Positions 1 through 8,847 of a stretch of 64,000 nt of DNA are shown piece by piece. The DNA is from Sediminispirochaeta bajacaliforniensis DSM 16054 (lineage in GTDB: Bacteria; Spirochaetota; Spirochaetia; DSM-16054; Sediminispirochaetaceae): positions 16,865-80,864 of the forward strand of contig NZ_KB899425.1 of the NCBI RefSeq assembly GCF_000378205.1. Direction: 5' to 3'. A program made the position numbers and the translations under genes. Within the stretch, counting starts at the first letter, position 1; every line of letters begins with the position of its first letter. The notes below the pieces were generated by a model that was not told the origin of the DNA, made no database searches, and saw only the letters and a list, made by a program, of their open reading frames with translations.

Positions 1-1
1 C

Positions 2-268
2 TCCTCGGTCTTTTCGTATATGGCAGGTCTGATCGTCAACTACCTTTTGAGCACGTATTGGGTCTTTGCCAAGCGAAGAGTTTCCAACCGTGCCGTTGAA
101 TTTTCGGTGTTTGCTCTTGTCGGAGTTATCGGCCTGGGGGTCAATGAAATCCTCATGTGGCTGTTTACCGATGTTTTGATGCTCTACTATATGCTTTCAC
201 GTGTTTTTTCAGCGGGGATTGGATATGCCTGGAAATATGTCGTTAGAAAAATCATCCTTTTCCGATAA
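2..268 (+). CDS. GtrA-like membrane protein, C-terminal part
   Basis: The gene is cut by the window edge; the reading frame is open from base 2 and stops at 268, leaving about 88 residues. They contain at least two hydrophobic segments with the basic stretch and 'YxWKY' type end (AGIGYAWKYVVRKIILF) usual for GtrA-family proteins. GtrA-like proteins are small four-helix membrane proteins thought to flip polyprenyl-phosphate-linked sugars. The next genes are a GT-C type membrane protein and a GtrB-like glycosyltransferase, which is the usual GtrA setting. The true start lies left of the window. Confidence 0.75.
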   Translation, partial: SSVFSYMAGLIVNYLLSTYWVFAKRRVSNRAVEFSVFALVGVIGLGVNEILMWLFTDVLMLYYMLSRVFSAGIGYAWKYVVRKIILFR

Positions 269-1763
269 GCAGACGGACCGTTTATTATTAGCGGTCCTTA
301 TTGCTTTTACCCTTTTTGTTCGGCTCTACTTTTTGCAGATGATCAATGTCGGGCCGGATGAGATTGATTACTGGTTTAGTGCCAAGCGGCTGATAGGGCC
401 AGGTGCATACCCTGATTTAATGCACAGGACGATACGGTGGGCAATTATTCTCCCTACGGCCTTTTTTCAGCTCCTTTTGGGGATGCATCCTCTTGTCTAC
501 TACGTTGTTCCTGTTTTCAATTCACTTGTACAGACGGTGCTCCTCTTCCTCTTGGGAAAGCATTTGTTCGGCAGGGGGGTATCGTTTTATGCGGTGCTGC
601 TTTTTACCGCCTGGCCTTACATGTGGCGTACGGGAAGCCAAATTCGCCCTGCCGTTTTTTCTCTTACCTATGTCCTCGCCGCACTTTGCTTGCTTTTTTT
701 CTACCTTGAACATGCTCAGGATGATTCCCGTCGAAGCAGGCTCTGTTTCGTCGGGTCGGTTCTTGCATTATTTCTGGCCTATGAAAGCAAGATAACAAAT
801 CTCTATTTTCTTCCGGGAATTCTCATTGTTCTCCTTCTGCGGCACCGTCGGATGGGACCGGCAATACGTTATGGCCTCTATCTTTTGGGACTCTATGTCA
901 TCGAGCACGTTGCCTACTTCGTGGCTGTTGGTGATCCTTTGGGGCGGCTCGGCATTATTGCAAAAAATCATCTTGCTTCCTCGTATGCCGACAAGTTACC
1001 GAAATCGTTCTGGGGGCTCTTCGAGCGCTATACGATCTATCTTGAGTTCCCGTGGCATCTGTTGCTTATTGCCTTTGTTGCCGCTTCCATCTACCTGCTT
1101 GCCAAGAAAAAGCCGTGGATTCGGGAATTGACGGTTCTTCATGCCAGTTTTTTCTTTTTCCTTACCTTTATGGTGAAGAGCATAAAGCCGATCGTTCCTG
1201 TAGAGGCATTTCTTGACCGTTATTTTATTGCCTGCCTGCCGACGATGTCTCTCGTTATTGTATACGCTCTTCATGAGCTTCTGCCCCTATCGATAGTAGG
1301 TGAACTAAATCGACGAGGTGTATTGATCTCTCTTACTGCCGGGCTTTCTGTGGTGATGTTGCTGATAACAGCTCTTCCGATGCCGAAGTCGATCGAACGC
1401 TTCTATACTCCGTTGCAGCGGATTCATGATCATCCCATTGCCAAGACCTTTGAATTCCAGCATCTCATTGCCTCTGCTATCGAGGAGAATATTCCAATTT
1501 TAAGTGTCGATACCCGAAAGCCGCTGGACACTGCCAACCGTGTATTTTTTGATGACCCGAAAAAGGGTAGATGGGCTCGTCCCATTGGAAAACTGGAAAT
1601 CGAGGGCCATGTTGTATACTACCTCGATGGTATCGGAAATGTCCCTTTTGCCTTTGATGTTCAGGAGGGAAGCACGAACGTTTTATGGTGTGATCGTTTT
1701 AACTTCGATATGACTATGTTGAAGTTGCGGGAAATACCCAATTTAGGTGATATATATGAGTGA
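225..1763 (+). CDS. GT-C type polytopic glycosyltransferase-like membrane protein
   Basis: About 512 residues with roughly ten hydrophobic segments. An acidic pair (GPDEIDYW) sits in the first extracytoplasmic loop, as in ArnT/PMT-like GT-C enzymes that use polyprenyl-phosphate sugars; a DRYF motif occurs later. The C-terminal 100 or so residues look soluble. The frame is open from a GTG at 201, but ATGs at 225 and 237 are likelier starts; a GGGG stretch about 8 bases before 225 favours that one. It overlaps the end of the GtrA-like gene and the start of the next gene, so the genes are probably co-translated. By context it could move a sugar or phosphonate-bearing unit onto a surface glycan at the outer face of the inner membrane. 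The substrate cannot be read from sequence. Confidence 0.75.
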   Translation: MPGNMSLEKSSFSDKQTDRLLLAVLIAFTLFVRLYFLQMINVGPDEIDYWFSAKRLIGPGAYPDLMHRTIRWAIILPTAFFQLLLGMHPLVYYVVPVFNSLVQTVLLFLLGKHLFGRGVSFYAVLLFTAWPYMWRTGSQIRPAVFSLTYVLAALCLLFFYLEHAQDDSRRSRLCFVGSVLALFLAYESKITNLYFLPGILIVLLLRHRRMGPAIRYGLYLLGLYVIEHVAYFVAVGDPLGRLGIIAKNHLASSYADKLPKSFWGLFERYTIYLEFPWHLLLIAFVAASIYLLAKKKPWIRELTVLHASFFFFLTFMVKSIKPIVPVEAFLDRYFIACLPTMSLVIVYALHELLPLSIVGELNRRGVLISLTAGLSVVMLLITALPMPKSIERFYTPLQRIHDHPIAKTFEFQHLIASAIEENIPILSVDTRKPLDTANRVFFDDPKKGRWARPIGKLEIEGHVVYYLDGIGNVPFAFDVQEGSTNVLWCDRFNFDMTMLKLREIPNLGDIYE

Positions 1764-2664
1764 AGCATCCGAAATGAATGGACTGTCGATTGTCATCCCT
1801 GCCTATAACGAGGAAAAGGCCATAGTAGAGACCATCGAACACGTGACTGGGGTTATGGAGCCGTCCCAAACGCCTTATGAGGTGGTTCTGGTAAACGACG
1901 GCTCTACGGATAAGACTGCGGTTATTATTCAATCGTATCTCCATGATCATCCCCAGCTTGCCGAGCGGGTTCGCCTTGTCGAGCATGCGCACAATCGTGG
2001 ATATGGGGCCAGCCTGAAGACCGGTATTCGAGCGGCAAAGAATGAAGCAATCTGTATTACCGATGCCGACGGAACCTATCCAAATAATCGCATTCCCGAG
2101 CTGTTCGGAATGTTCCGTGAACGGGGATTAGATATGGTGGTAGGTCGGCGGAGTTTCAAAAAATTACCCACGCTGACCAAACCGGCAAAATGGTTTATTA
2201 CCAAGCTTGCAAGTTTTCTGGTTGACGATAAAATTCCTGATATAAATTCGGGATTGCGGATATTTCGGCGTTCGATTGCCGTGAAATTTTTTCCGATCAT
2301 CTGCGATGGTTTTAGTTTTACAACCACAATTACCCTTGCGATGTTTTCAAATGGATATCAGGTTCATTATGAACCAATTGAATACTTCAAGCGGAAAGGA
2401 AAATCGAAAATAAGGCCGATTCGGGACACCATCAATTTTATCCAGCTTATTATTCGTACCGTTGCCTATTTTAACCCGCTGAAAGTATTCGTTCCTGTGA
2501 GTCTCTTGCTTTTCCTTGTTGGGTTCTTGCTTTTCATCATCGGACGGATGGGGATTTTCTTCGCCGAAACGCCGAACGATACCATCACGATACTCTTTGT
2601 GGGTGGTATACAGGTTTTGGCTACCGGAGTGATTGCAGATATGATAGCCAAGAAAAAAGATTGA
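1756..2664 (+). CDS. Family 2 glycosyltransferase, DPM1/GtrB-like, membrane anchored
   Basis: 302 residues. The N-terminal GT-A domain begins with the usual SIVIPAYNEE motif, has VLVNDGSTD and then DADGTYP as the metal-binding DxD-like motif. Two hydrophobic helices at about 240-300 anchor it in the membrane, as in GtrB/dolichol-phosphate-mannose-synthase-like enzymes, which load a sugar from its nucleotide onto polyprenyl phosphate. ATG 1756 is chosen over an upstream GTG at 1747 because AGGTG lies 7 bases before it. The start overlaps the previous stop by 8 bases, giving a GtrA-GT-C-GtrB trio: load the lipid, flip it, transfer the sugar. Confidence 0.88.
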   Translation: MSEASEMNGLSIVIPAYNEEKAIVETIEHVTGVMEPSQTPYEVVLVNDGSTDKTAVIIQSYLHDHPQLAERVRLVEHAHNRGYGASLKTGIRAAKNEAICITDADGTYPNNRIPELFGMFRERGLDMVVGRRSFKKLPTLTKPAKWFITKLASFLVDDKIPDINSGLRIFRRSIAVKFFPIICDGFSFTTTITLAMFSNGYQVHYEPIEYFKRKGKSKIRPIRDTINFIQLIIRTVAYFNPLKVFVPVSLLLFLVGFLLFIIGRMGIFFAETPNDTITILFVGGIQVLATGVIADMIAKKKD

Positions 2665-2675
2665 TGGAATGAGAG

Positions 2676-4091
2676 ATGAATCGTAGGCGCAGGGTTTTTG
2701 TCCGTAATGCTCTTATGGCCATAGACGGTATTGTGACCTTTTTTTCTTTCATAGTTGCTTACTATGTTCGTAACACGCCGTTTTTTTTCGGTCTTAAGGC
2801 CCTGTTTCCCTTTTCGAACTATTTCCCCTATCTTCTCATTTCACTGGTTTTTTGGTTGTTGCTCCTTCGCTTCTTCAATAATTATGCCTTTCTCGGGGGA
2901 GGAAAGAAGTCGTGGCGTAGGATTTTTGTCAATTTACTGCCGGTGGAATTGGTCGGACTTGCTCTTCTTACCATGATCCTTTTCTTCCTTCGTGATCAGA
3001 TCATTAGTAGGACCTTTCTTCTCTTTTTTGCGGCCATTAATTATCTTATGCTTCTGATGACCAAGATATTAACCATGGCCTATTTTCTGCGGGAAGGAAA
3101 GATAAAGAAGTACCATCGCCGGGCTTTGTTGGTTGGCAATAAAAGATCTGTCGATTACTTCCTTTCCACTGAAAAACAGATGCCGGAGCTGTTGTTCGAC
3201 ATCATCACACAATCTGAGTTCATTATCAACGCAGATGCCGTTTTAAACGAGAAGGAGCAAGAGGAACTGTCCGAGGCAATTCTTGATTTTATCTGGAACA
3301 ATGTGGTCGACGAGGTGATCTTTGCCTATTCTGATTTGAACCTTGCCTCCATCAGTTCGCTCGTTACCGAATGCGGACGAATGGGCATATCGGTCAACGT
3401 TGTTCTGGATACCTCCAACATTGAGTTTCGCAAAAGTGAGGTTGATGTTGTAGGACCATTCAATATTATCACGTTCCAAACCTTCGACTATTCCCCGGTT
3501 CAACGTTTGGTAAAGAGACTTACCGACATTAGCGCCGGTATTATCGGAACTCTTATATGTTCATTGCTTTTTGTTGTTATTGCTCCTCTGATTAAGATAA
3601 CTAGTCCCGGGCCCATACTTTTCAGGCAAGTAAGGAAAGGAAAGAACGGTAGAAATTTCGTACTTCTTAAATTTCGGACCATGTGCCTCGATGCGGAAGA
3701 TCAGAAAAGGTCGTTACTGGATAAAAACGAGATGCAAGGCCAAATTTTCAAAATGAAATATGATCCGAGGATAACCCCCTTGGGAAATTTTCTGCGTAGG
3801 ACAAGCCTTGATGAATGGCCGCAGTTCATCAATATTCTGCGCGGTGATATGTCTCTTGTTGGGACCCGGCCGCCAACGGTAGAGGAGTTCGGCTCCTACA
3901 GAAATTACCATCGTCGGAGGCTCAGTGTGAAACCCGGTTTGACTGGCCTTTGGCAGGTGAGTGGGCGTAACGATATTTCCGATTTCGAGGAGATCGTTAA
4001 ACTTGATACCTGGTATATCGATCACTGGTCGATATGGCTTGATCTTAAGATTATTCTAAAAACGTTTCTGGTTTTGTTTCGAGGGAGATAA
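2676..4091 (+). CDS. Polyprenyl-phosphate sugar-1-phosphate transferase (WbaP/WcaJ type)
   Basis: 471 residues. Four or five hydrophobic segments lie in the first 130 residues, a soluble CoA-binding-like segment follows, then a hydrophobic helix near 285-305. The C-terminal bacterial sugar transferase domain (about 305-471) carries the family motifs: [46 protein letters not shown] and [13 protein letters not shown]. The family transfers a hexose-1-phosphate to undecaprenyl phosphate, the first membrane step of exopolysaccharide or O-unit synthesis. It lies 11 bases after the glycosyltransferase and is followed by a hairpin and the phosphonate genes. The donor sugar cannot be predicted. Confidence 0.92.
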   Translation: MNRRRRVFVRNALMAIDGIVTFFSFIVAYYVRNTPFFFGLKALFPFSNYFPYLLISLVFWLLLLRFFNNYAFLGGGKKSWRRIFVNLLPVELVGLALLTMILFFLRDQIISRTFLLFFAAINYLMLLMTKILTMAYFLREGKIKKYHRRALLVGNKRSVDYFLSTEKQMPELLFDIITQSEFIINADAVLNEKEQEELSEAILDFIWNNVVDEVIFAYSDLNLASISSLVTECGRMGISVNVVLDTSNIEFRKSEVDVVGPFNIITFQTFDYSPVQRLVKRLTDISAGIIGTLICSLLFVVIAPLIKITSPGPILFRQVRKGKNGRNFVLLKFRTMCLDAEDQKRSLLDKNEMQGQIFKMKYDPRITPLGNFLRRTSLDEWPQFINILRGDMSLVGTRPPTVEEFGSYRNYHRRRLSVKPGLTGLWQVSGRNDISDFEEIVKLDTWYIDHWSIWLDLKIILKTFLVLFRGR

Positions 4092-4095
4092 TCCT

Positions 4096-4131
4096 CCCCG
4101 TCTGGATTATTACATCCGGCCGGGGTATACT
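4096..4131 (+). promoter_or_regulatory. Stem-loop overlapping a candidate promoter before pepM
   Basis: Bases 4096-4107 and 4114-4125 form a 12-bp stem (CCCCGTCTGGAT with ATCCGGCCGGGG; one mismatch, one G-T pair) around a 6-base loop. No T-run follows, so it is not a normal terminator. The same bases carry TGGATT (4103-4108), a 17-base spacer and a good -10 TATACT (4126-4131), 37 bases before the pepM start. It may let the phosphonate genes be expressed apart from the glycosyltransferases. The -35 match is weak. Confidence 0.4.
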
Positions 4132-4168
4132 CATTACCTTGATAAAGAAAGAACAACAGGACTATGTC

Positions 4169-5791
4169 ATGACAAAGAAAACCACACAGTTTCGGAATTT
4201 ACTTGCCTCCGATCGTCTCGAATTTATCCTCGAGGCGCACAACGGTATCAGTGCGAAAATCGTCGAAGAGGCTGGTTTCAAGGGGATCTGGGGAAGCGGC
4301 CTTTCCCTTTCTGCTCAGTACGGGGTACGTGACAACAATGAAGCAAGCTGGACTCAGGTTCTGGACATGCTCGAGTTTATGTCCGATGCCACCACGATAC
4401 CCATCTTGCTCGACGGCGATACCGGTTACGGCAACTTCAACAATATGCAGCGGCTGGTGCGTAAGCTCGAACAGCGTGATATTGCCGCGGTTTGTATTGA
4501 GGATAAGCTTTTTCCCAAGACCAATAGTTTTATTAAAGGGACTGCTCAGCCTTTGGCTGACATCGAGGAGTTCTGCGGTAAGATCAAGGCCGGAAAGGAT
4601 GCCCAGGGCGACGATGATTTCTCCATCATTGCACGGGTCGAGGCCTTTATTGCGGGCTGGGGGCTGAAGGAGGCAATGCGCCGGGCGGAAGCCTATCGGA
4701 AGGCCGGAGCAGATGCTATTCTCATGCACAGTGCTCTGTCGGTACCCGATGAGATCCTTGCTTTTAAAAAGGAGTGGGGCGACCGGCTTCCGGTGGTCAT
4801 CGTTCCGACAAAGTACTATGCTACCCCTACGGATCAGTTCAGAGAGGCCGGCATTTCCATCGCCATCTGGGCAAACCACATGATACGAACGGCCATTGCC
4901 TCGATGCAGAAGAATGCGGCCACCCTTATGGCCGAAGAGTCTCTCATGGCCATAGAGGATTCCATCGCTCCGGTAAAGGAAATATTTCGCCTTCAGGGGG
5001 CGGCTGAGCTGCAGGAGGCTGAAAAACGCTATCTTCCCAAACGGGGAAAGGCGGTTCGGGCCGTGATCCTTGCCGCCAGCCGCGGTAAGGAGCTTGGTGA
5101 ACTTACCGAAAAACGGCCTAAGGCGATGGTCCCGGTCTCCGGCCAGCCCCTTCTTGCCCATGTGGTGGACGGTTACAATTCCGTCGGCGTGAAGGATATC
5201 ACCGTTGTCAGGGGATATGCAAAAGAGACAGTCAATCTTTCCAATATAGATTATGCGGATAACGACAACTTTGAGAGCACCGGAGAGCTTGTCAGCCTTT
5301 CCTGCGCCCTCAAGTCCCTTGCCTCGGAAGATACCGGCAAGGAGTTGGTCGTTTCCTACGGTGATGTCCTTTTTAAGAAGCATATCCTCCAACTACTGCT
5401 CGAAAGCCATGCCGATTTTTCCATCGTGGTGGATACCAACTGGAGTGAAAGTGTTAATAAGGGCAGGTTTGCCGACTATGTTCAGTGCAGCCGCCCCTAC
5501 GGCCGCGATGCCTTCGGCCAGGAAATTTCATTAACCGAGATGAGTGAACATCTGCCCGAAAAGAGGACCCATGGCGAATGGACCGGGTTTCTTAAGGTCT
5601 CTGCCGATCACCGTCTTCTCCTTGGCAAGCTTGTCGAAAACCTTACGGTGGAAGATCCGTATGCGCGGATGAGTGATCTGCTCAACGCTTTGGTTGCCAA
5701 CGGTGAGCGTGTGAGGGTTATCTATACGACTGGTTACTGGCTCGATATCGACACGCTGGAAGATGTCGTGCTTGCCGGAAACCTCTTCTAA
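4169..5791 (+). CDS. pepM: Phosphoenolpyruvate mutase fused to a nucleotidyltransferase domain
   Basis: 540 residues from ATG 4169 (ACAGGA 8-9 bases upstream; the upstream TTG at 4139 is less likely). Residues about 5-285 are a PEP mutase of the isocitrate-lyase fold, with DGDTGYGNF near 82-90 and the diagnostic [10 protein letters not shown] at 111-120, which separates true mutases from lyases. PEP mutase turns phosphoenolpyruvate into phosphonopyruvate and makes the C-P bond of nearly all natural phosphonates. Residues about 295-540 are an NTP-transferase domain with a changed signature: LAASRGKEL where most members have LAAGxGTRL, although [12 protein letters not shown] is kept. Such fusions are known in phosphonate clusters and fit activation of a phosphonate with a nucleotide, probably CTP. 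The decarboxylase gene follows after 15 bases. Confidence 0.93.
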   Translation: MTKKTTQFRNLLASDRLEFILEAHNGISAKIVEEAGFKGIWGSGLSLSAQYGVRDNNEASWTQVLDMLEFMSDATTIPILLDGDTGYGNFNNMQRLVRKLEQRDIAAVCIEDKLFPKTNSFIKGTAQPLADIEEFCGKIKAGKDAQGDDDFSIIARVEAFIAGWGLKEAMRRAEAYRKAGADAILMHSALSVPDEILAFKKEWGDRLPVVIVPTKYYATPTDQFREAGISIAIWANHMIRTAIASMQKNAATLMAEESLMAIEDSIAPVKEIFRLQGAAELQEAEKRYLPKRGKAVRAVILAASRGKELGELTEKRPKAMVPVSGQPLLAHVVDGYNSVGVKDITVVRGYAKETVNLSNIDYADNDNFESTGELVSLSCALKSLASEDTGKELVVSYGDVLFKKHILQLLLESHADFSIVVDTNWSESVNKGRFADYVQCSRPYGRDAFGQEISLTEMSEHLPEKRTHGEWTGFLKVSADHRLLLGKLVENLTVEDPYARMSDLLNALVANGERVRVIYTTGYWLDIDTLEDVVLAGNLF

Positions 5792-5806
5792 CACCGGAGG
5801 GCTGTA

Positions 5807-6952
5807 ATGATTGAAGCCGATCTTTTTGTGCGCCAGGCTTTAGAACGGGGGTTCGGCCTTTGGAGCGGGGTTCCCTGCTCCTACCTGAAACCCTTTATCA
5901 ACCATGTTATCGATGATCCTGCCGTTCGCTATATCCCGGCGGTCAACGAGGGGGATGCCGTTGCCATTGCTTCCGGAAGTCATCTTGCGGGAATTCGGGG
6001 TGTGGCCATGTTCCAAAACTCCGGGCTGGGAAATGCGGTAAATCCGCTGACCAGCTTGAACAATACCTACCGTATTCCGGTCTTGCTGATCGTTACCCTC
6101 AGGGGAGAACCTGGGGCTCCGCCCGATGCGGTACAACACGGCCTCATGGGGCCGATAACTACCGCCATGCTTGATGTGCTTCAGATTCCATGGGAGTACT
6201 TTCCAGACGAGGAATCAAAAGTGAGCGAGGCCCTCGATCGGGCCATTACCTCCATGAATGGCACATCTCTTCCTTATGCTTTGGTGATGCGAAAGGGATC
6301 GGTGGCAAAGAAGGCGCTGAAAAGCAGCATGGAAATTCGTGCCCCGAAAGTTGGCCGGCGTGGCGGTGCCTTCTTCGAGACCGAGGCAAACGCAAGCCGT
6401 AGCGACATGCTCAAGGCTATTCTTGATGCAGCCGGCGATGATGTACCGATTCTCGGGACCACCGGTTATACCGGACGAGAGCTTTATGCGATCAACGACC
6501 GATCGGGCAACTTTTATATGGCTGGTTCCATGGGCTGTGTTTCAAGCATCGGCCTCGGTATCTCCACGGTACGATCGGGAAGGGTTATTGCCGTGGACGG
6601 AGACGGAGCGATCCTCATGCGTATGGGGGCTCTTGCGACCAACGGCTACCAGCGTCCCGAAAACCTTGTGCATATCGTCCTCGACAACGGCATGCACGAA
6701 TCTACCGGCGGTCAGGCCACCGTTTCCGCTTCCGTTGATCTCTGTGCCGTAGCCGCCGCCTGTGGTTATCGTAATGTTTTTGAAACCAGGAGTCCGGAAG
6801 AGCTTCGGGACCTCTTGTCCCAACATGATCTTTCCGGCATCACCTTTATCAGGGCTCGGACGATTCCCGGCAGTCCGGAAAACCTGCCCAGACCTACGCA
6901 GCGGCCGGAGGAGCTTTCAAAGCGCTTTGCCGCTTTCTTACAAAACCGATAA
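5807..6952 (+). CDS. ppd: Phosphonopyruvate decarboxylase
   Basis: 381 residues with a strong GGAGG 6 bases before ATG 5807. It is a thiamine-diphosphate enzyme: the N-terminal Pyr domain has an active-site glutamate context (AVNEGDAVAIASG, about 45-57), and the C-terminal PP domain has the cofactor motif starting GDGAILMRMG at 265 and closing with LDNG at about 292-295. The family removes CO2 from phosphonopyruvate to give phosphonoacetaldehyde, which pulls the unfavourable mutase reaction forward. It lies between the mutase and transaminase genes, the standard order for AEP synthesis. Confidence 0.93.
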   Translation: MIEADLFVRQALERGFGLWSGVPCSYLKPFINHVIDDPAVRYIPAVNEGDAVAIASGSHLAGIRGVAMFQNSGLGNAVNPLTSLNNTYRIPVLLIVTLRGEPGAPPDAVQHGLMGPITTAMLDVLQIPWEYFPDEESKVSEALDRAITSMNGTSLPYALVMRKGSVAKKALKSSMEIRAPKVGRRGGAFFETEANASRSDMLKAILDAAGDDVPILGTTGYTGRELYAINDRSGNFYMAGSMGCVSSIGLGISTVRSGRVIAVDGDGAILMRMGALATNGYQRPENLVHIVLDNGMHESTGGQATVSASVDLCAVAAACGYRNVFETRSPEELRDLLSQHDLSGITFIRARTIPGSPENLPRPTQRPEELSKRFAAFLQNR

Positions 6953-6980
6953 TGCGCGATAGCGAAGGAGAAATGAGCGT

Positions 6981-8081
6981 ATGACGAAAAAGAGACCTGT
7001 TATTCTGCTTAACCCCGGCCCGGTAACCATCAGCGACCGGGTGAGGGAGAGCCTGCAGAGAGAAGATATGTGCCACCGTGAGCCTGATTTTGCAGCTTTG
7101 ATGCTTGATGTCAAGAAACGGCTTGCTGCGATCTATGAAGGTGGAAGCGAACATTTCGAGGCCCTGGTGATGACCGGAAGCGGAACCTGTGCCGTTGAGG
7201 CGATGATTTCCAGCCTTCTTCCTTCCGACGGAAAGCTGCTGGTGATTTCAAACGGGGTCTACGGCGAGCGAATTGCGTCTATGGTCAAGACCCATGGAAA
7301 GCAGATGGTGCTGGTAAAAAGTCCCTGGCCCGATCCGATGAATCTTGCCGAGGCGGAGCGGCTTTTGAAGGAAGATCCTTCCATTACCCATGTTTCCGCT
7401 ATTCACAACGAAACCACCACCGGGCGGCTTAACGACCTTGATGCTCTTGGTGCCTTGTGTGTCACATACAATAAGCCGATGCTCCTGGATGCGGTCTCCA
7501 GTTTTGGCGGCGAACGAATCGAGCTTGAAAAATGGAACGTTGCCGCCCTTGCTTCCACGGCAAACAAGTGTATCCACGGTATCCCCGGTCTCAATTTCGT
7601 TCTTGTCAGAAAAGATCTTCTGGAACAGGGCAAGAGTGCCGCCGCCACCCTGTATCTCGATCTTTTTGCCTATTACCAAAAACAGAAAGAGGGTTTTTCT
7701 CCCTTTACCCAGGCGACCCATGTTGCGGTCGCACTCCAGGAAGCCTTGAAGGAGTTCGAAGAGGCAGGCGGCTGGAAGACGCGGAACGAGCGTTACCGGG
7801 AACTTTCGGTTCGTATTCGTGCCGAACTTGATGCCATGGGTATCCGCCGCTTCTTAAAAGAAGATGAATACAGTTCCATGCTTTCGAGCTTTCACCTGCC
7901 CGAGGGCTACAGCTATGAAGAGCTCCACGATGAGCTGAGAAAAGAAAACTTCATCATCTATGCTGGACAGGGCGGACTCTTTCATTCGATTTTCCGCATC
8001 GCCAATATGGGTGATCTTTTTGATGCGGATATCGATAGGCTTTTGGCTGTTTTCCGTCGGCTCATGGATTCCCGGAAATAG
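6981..8081 (+). CDS. phnW: 2-aminoethylphosphonate:pyruvate aminotransferase
   Basis: 366 residues, class V PLP-dependent aminotransferase. It opens with LLNPGPVTISDRV and CHREPDF, typical of PhnW/AepT. The cofactor aspartate is D170 (LLDAVSSFGG) and the Schiff-base lysine is K196 (ASTANKCIHG). In a catabolic setting PhnW consumes AEP. Here, next to PEP mutase and the decarboxylase, it should run in the synthetic direction and aminate phosphonoacetaldehyde to AEP. No phosphonatase (PhnX) or C-P lyase gene is present, which supports synthesis. The start has AAGGAGA upstream and lies 28 bases after ppd. Confidence 0.92.
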   Translation: MTKKRPVILLNPGPVTISDRVRESLQREDMCHREPDFAALMLDVKKRLAAIYEGGSEHFEALVMTGSGTCAVEAMISSLLPSDGKLLVISNGVYGERIASMVKTHGKQMVLVKSPWPDPMNLAEAERLLKEDPSITHVSAIHNETTTGRLNDLDALGALCVTYNKPMLLDAVSSFGGERIELEKWNVAALASTANKCIHGIPGLNFVLVRKDLLEQGKSAAATLYLDLFAYYQKQKEGFSPFTQATHVAVALQEALKEFEEAGGWKTRNERYRELSVRIRAELDAMGIRRFLKEDEYSSMLSSFHLPEGYSYEELHDELRKENFIIYAGQGGLFHSIFRIANMGDLFDADIDRLLAVFRRLMDSRK

Positions 8082-8091
8082 GACGTTTCCG

Positions 8092-8826
8092 ATGCCGATG
8101 GGAGTAAAAACGGCGGTGATTCTTGCCGCCGGCCGGGGCACCCGCCTCGGAAAACGCGGTCTTGAAGCGCCTAAAGGGTTTTTGCAGATCGGAGAAAAGC
8201 CGATTATCCAGGAATCCCTGGACCGGCTCAAGGCCGCCGGGGTTGAAAAGGTTGTTATCGTTACCGGGCATTTGGCCCATTTCTACGAAAAACTTGCAGC
8301 AGATTCCGGCGGTTTTGTCAGAACCGTCCATAATCCCGACTATGCCGATTCCGGTTCCATGTACAGCCTCTATCAGGCCCGCAAGGTCCTTGGGGACGCG
8401 GCCTTTTTCCTTCTTGAATCGGATCTTATCTACGAAAGCCGTGCCCTGGCGGTGCTGAAGGAGCAGTCTGAATCCGATTGTATCCTCATGTCGGGTTTTA
8501 CCGGCAGCGGAGACGAGGTGTGGATCTATGCTCCCGAGGGCTATCTTGTCGATATGGGAAAGGTGCGGGAAACCTTGACTGGGCCTCCTTGCGGGGAACT
8601 TGTTGGGGTCAGCCTCCTCTCGCCCGAGGGCTACAGTCGCCTCTGTATCGAGGCGGAACGGCTTTTTTCAGAAAGCCTCAAGGTCGAATATGAGACAGCC
8701 CTTGTTGCCTCTTCCCGGAAAAAGCCGATCGCCTGTCACCTCGTTTCGGATCTGGTCTGGAGTGAGATCGACGACGAGTCTCATCTTCAGCGGGCGAAGA
8801 CGCGTATCTATCCCCGATTGTCTTAG
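8092..8826 (+). CDS. Stand-alone nucleotidyltransferase, probable phosphonate cytidylyltransferase
   Basis: 244 residues from ATG 8092 (a second ATG at 8098 is possible); it starts 10 bases after phnW. The signature LAAGRGTRLG (about 11-20) followed by APKGFLQIG is intact, unlike the NTase half of the PepM fusion. Later come ESDLIYE, a likely metal-binding acidic motif, and DLVWSEIDDESHLQRA at the C-terminus, like LicC-type choline-phosphate cytidylyltransferases and the PntC enzymes described for Treponema. The likely role is making CMP-AEP as donor for decorating a glycan or lipid. Nucleotide and substrate are inferred from family and operon only. Confidence 0.85.
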   Translation: MPMGVKTAVILAAGRGTRLGKRGLEAPKGFLQIGEKPIIQESLDRLKAAGVEKVVIVTGHLAHFYEKLAADSGGFVRTVHNPDYADSGSMYSLYQARKVLGDAAFFLLESDLIYESRALAVLKEQSESDCILMSGFTGSGDEVWIYAPEGYLVDMGKVRETLTGPPCGELVGVSLLSPEGYSRLCIEAERLFSESLKVEYETALVASSRKKPIACHLVSDLVWSEIDDESHLQRAKTRIYPRLS

Positions 8827-8847
8827 AATCTTAAAAAAGGAAGCTAC

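Noticed and set aside
4199..5392. Long minus-strand open frame of 397 codons inside pepM
   Set aside because: It is antisense to a clear PEP mutase fusion, has no family motifs and no ribosome-binding site; the length follows from base composition.
7960..8091. 44-codon N-terminal extension of the stand-alone nucleotidyltransferase
   Set aside because: It would overlap phnW, adds nothing like the family, and ATG 8092 gives the normal N-terminus directly before the LAAGRGTRLG signature.
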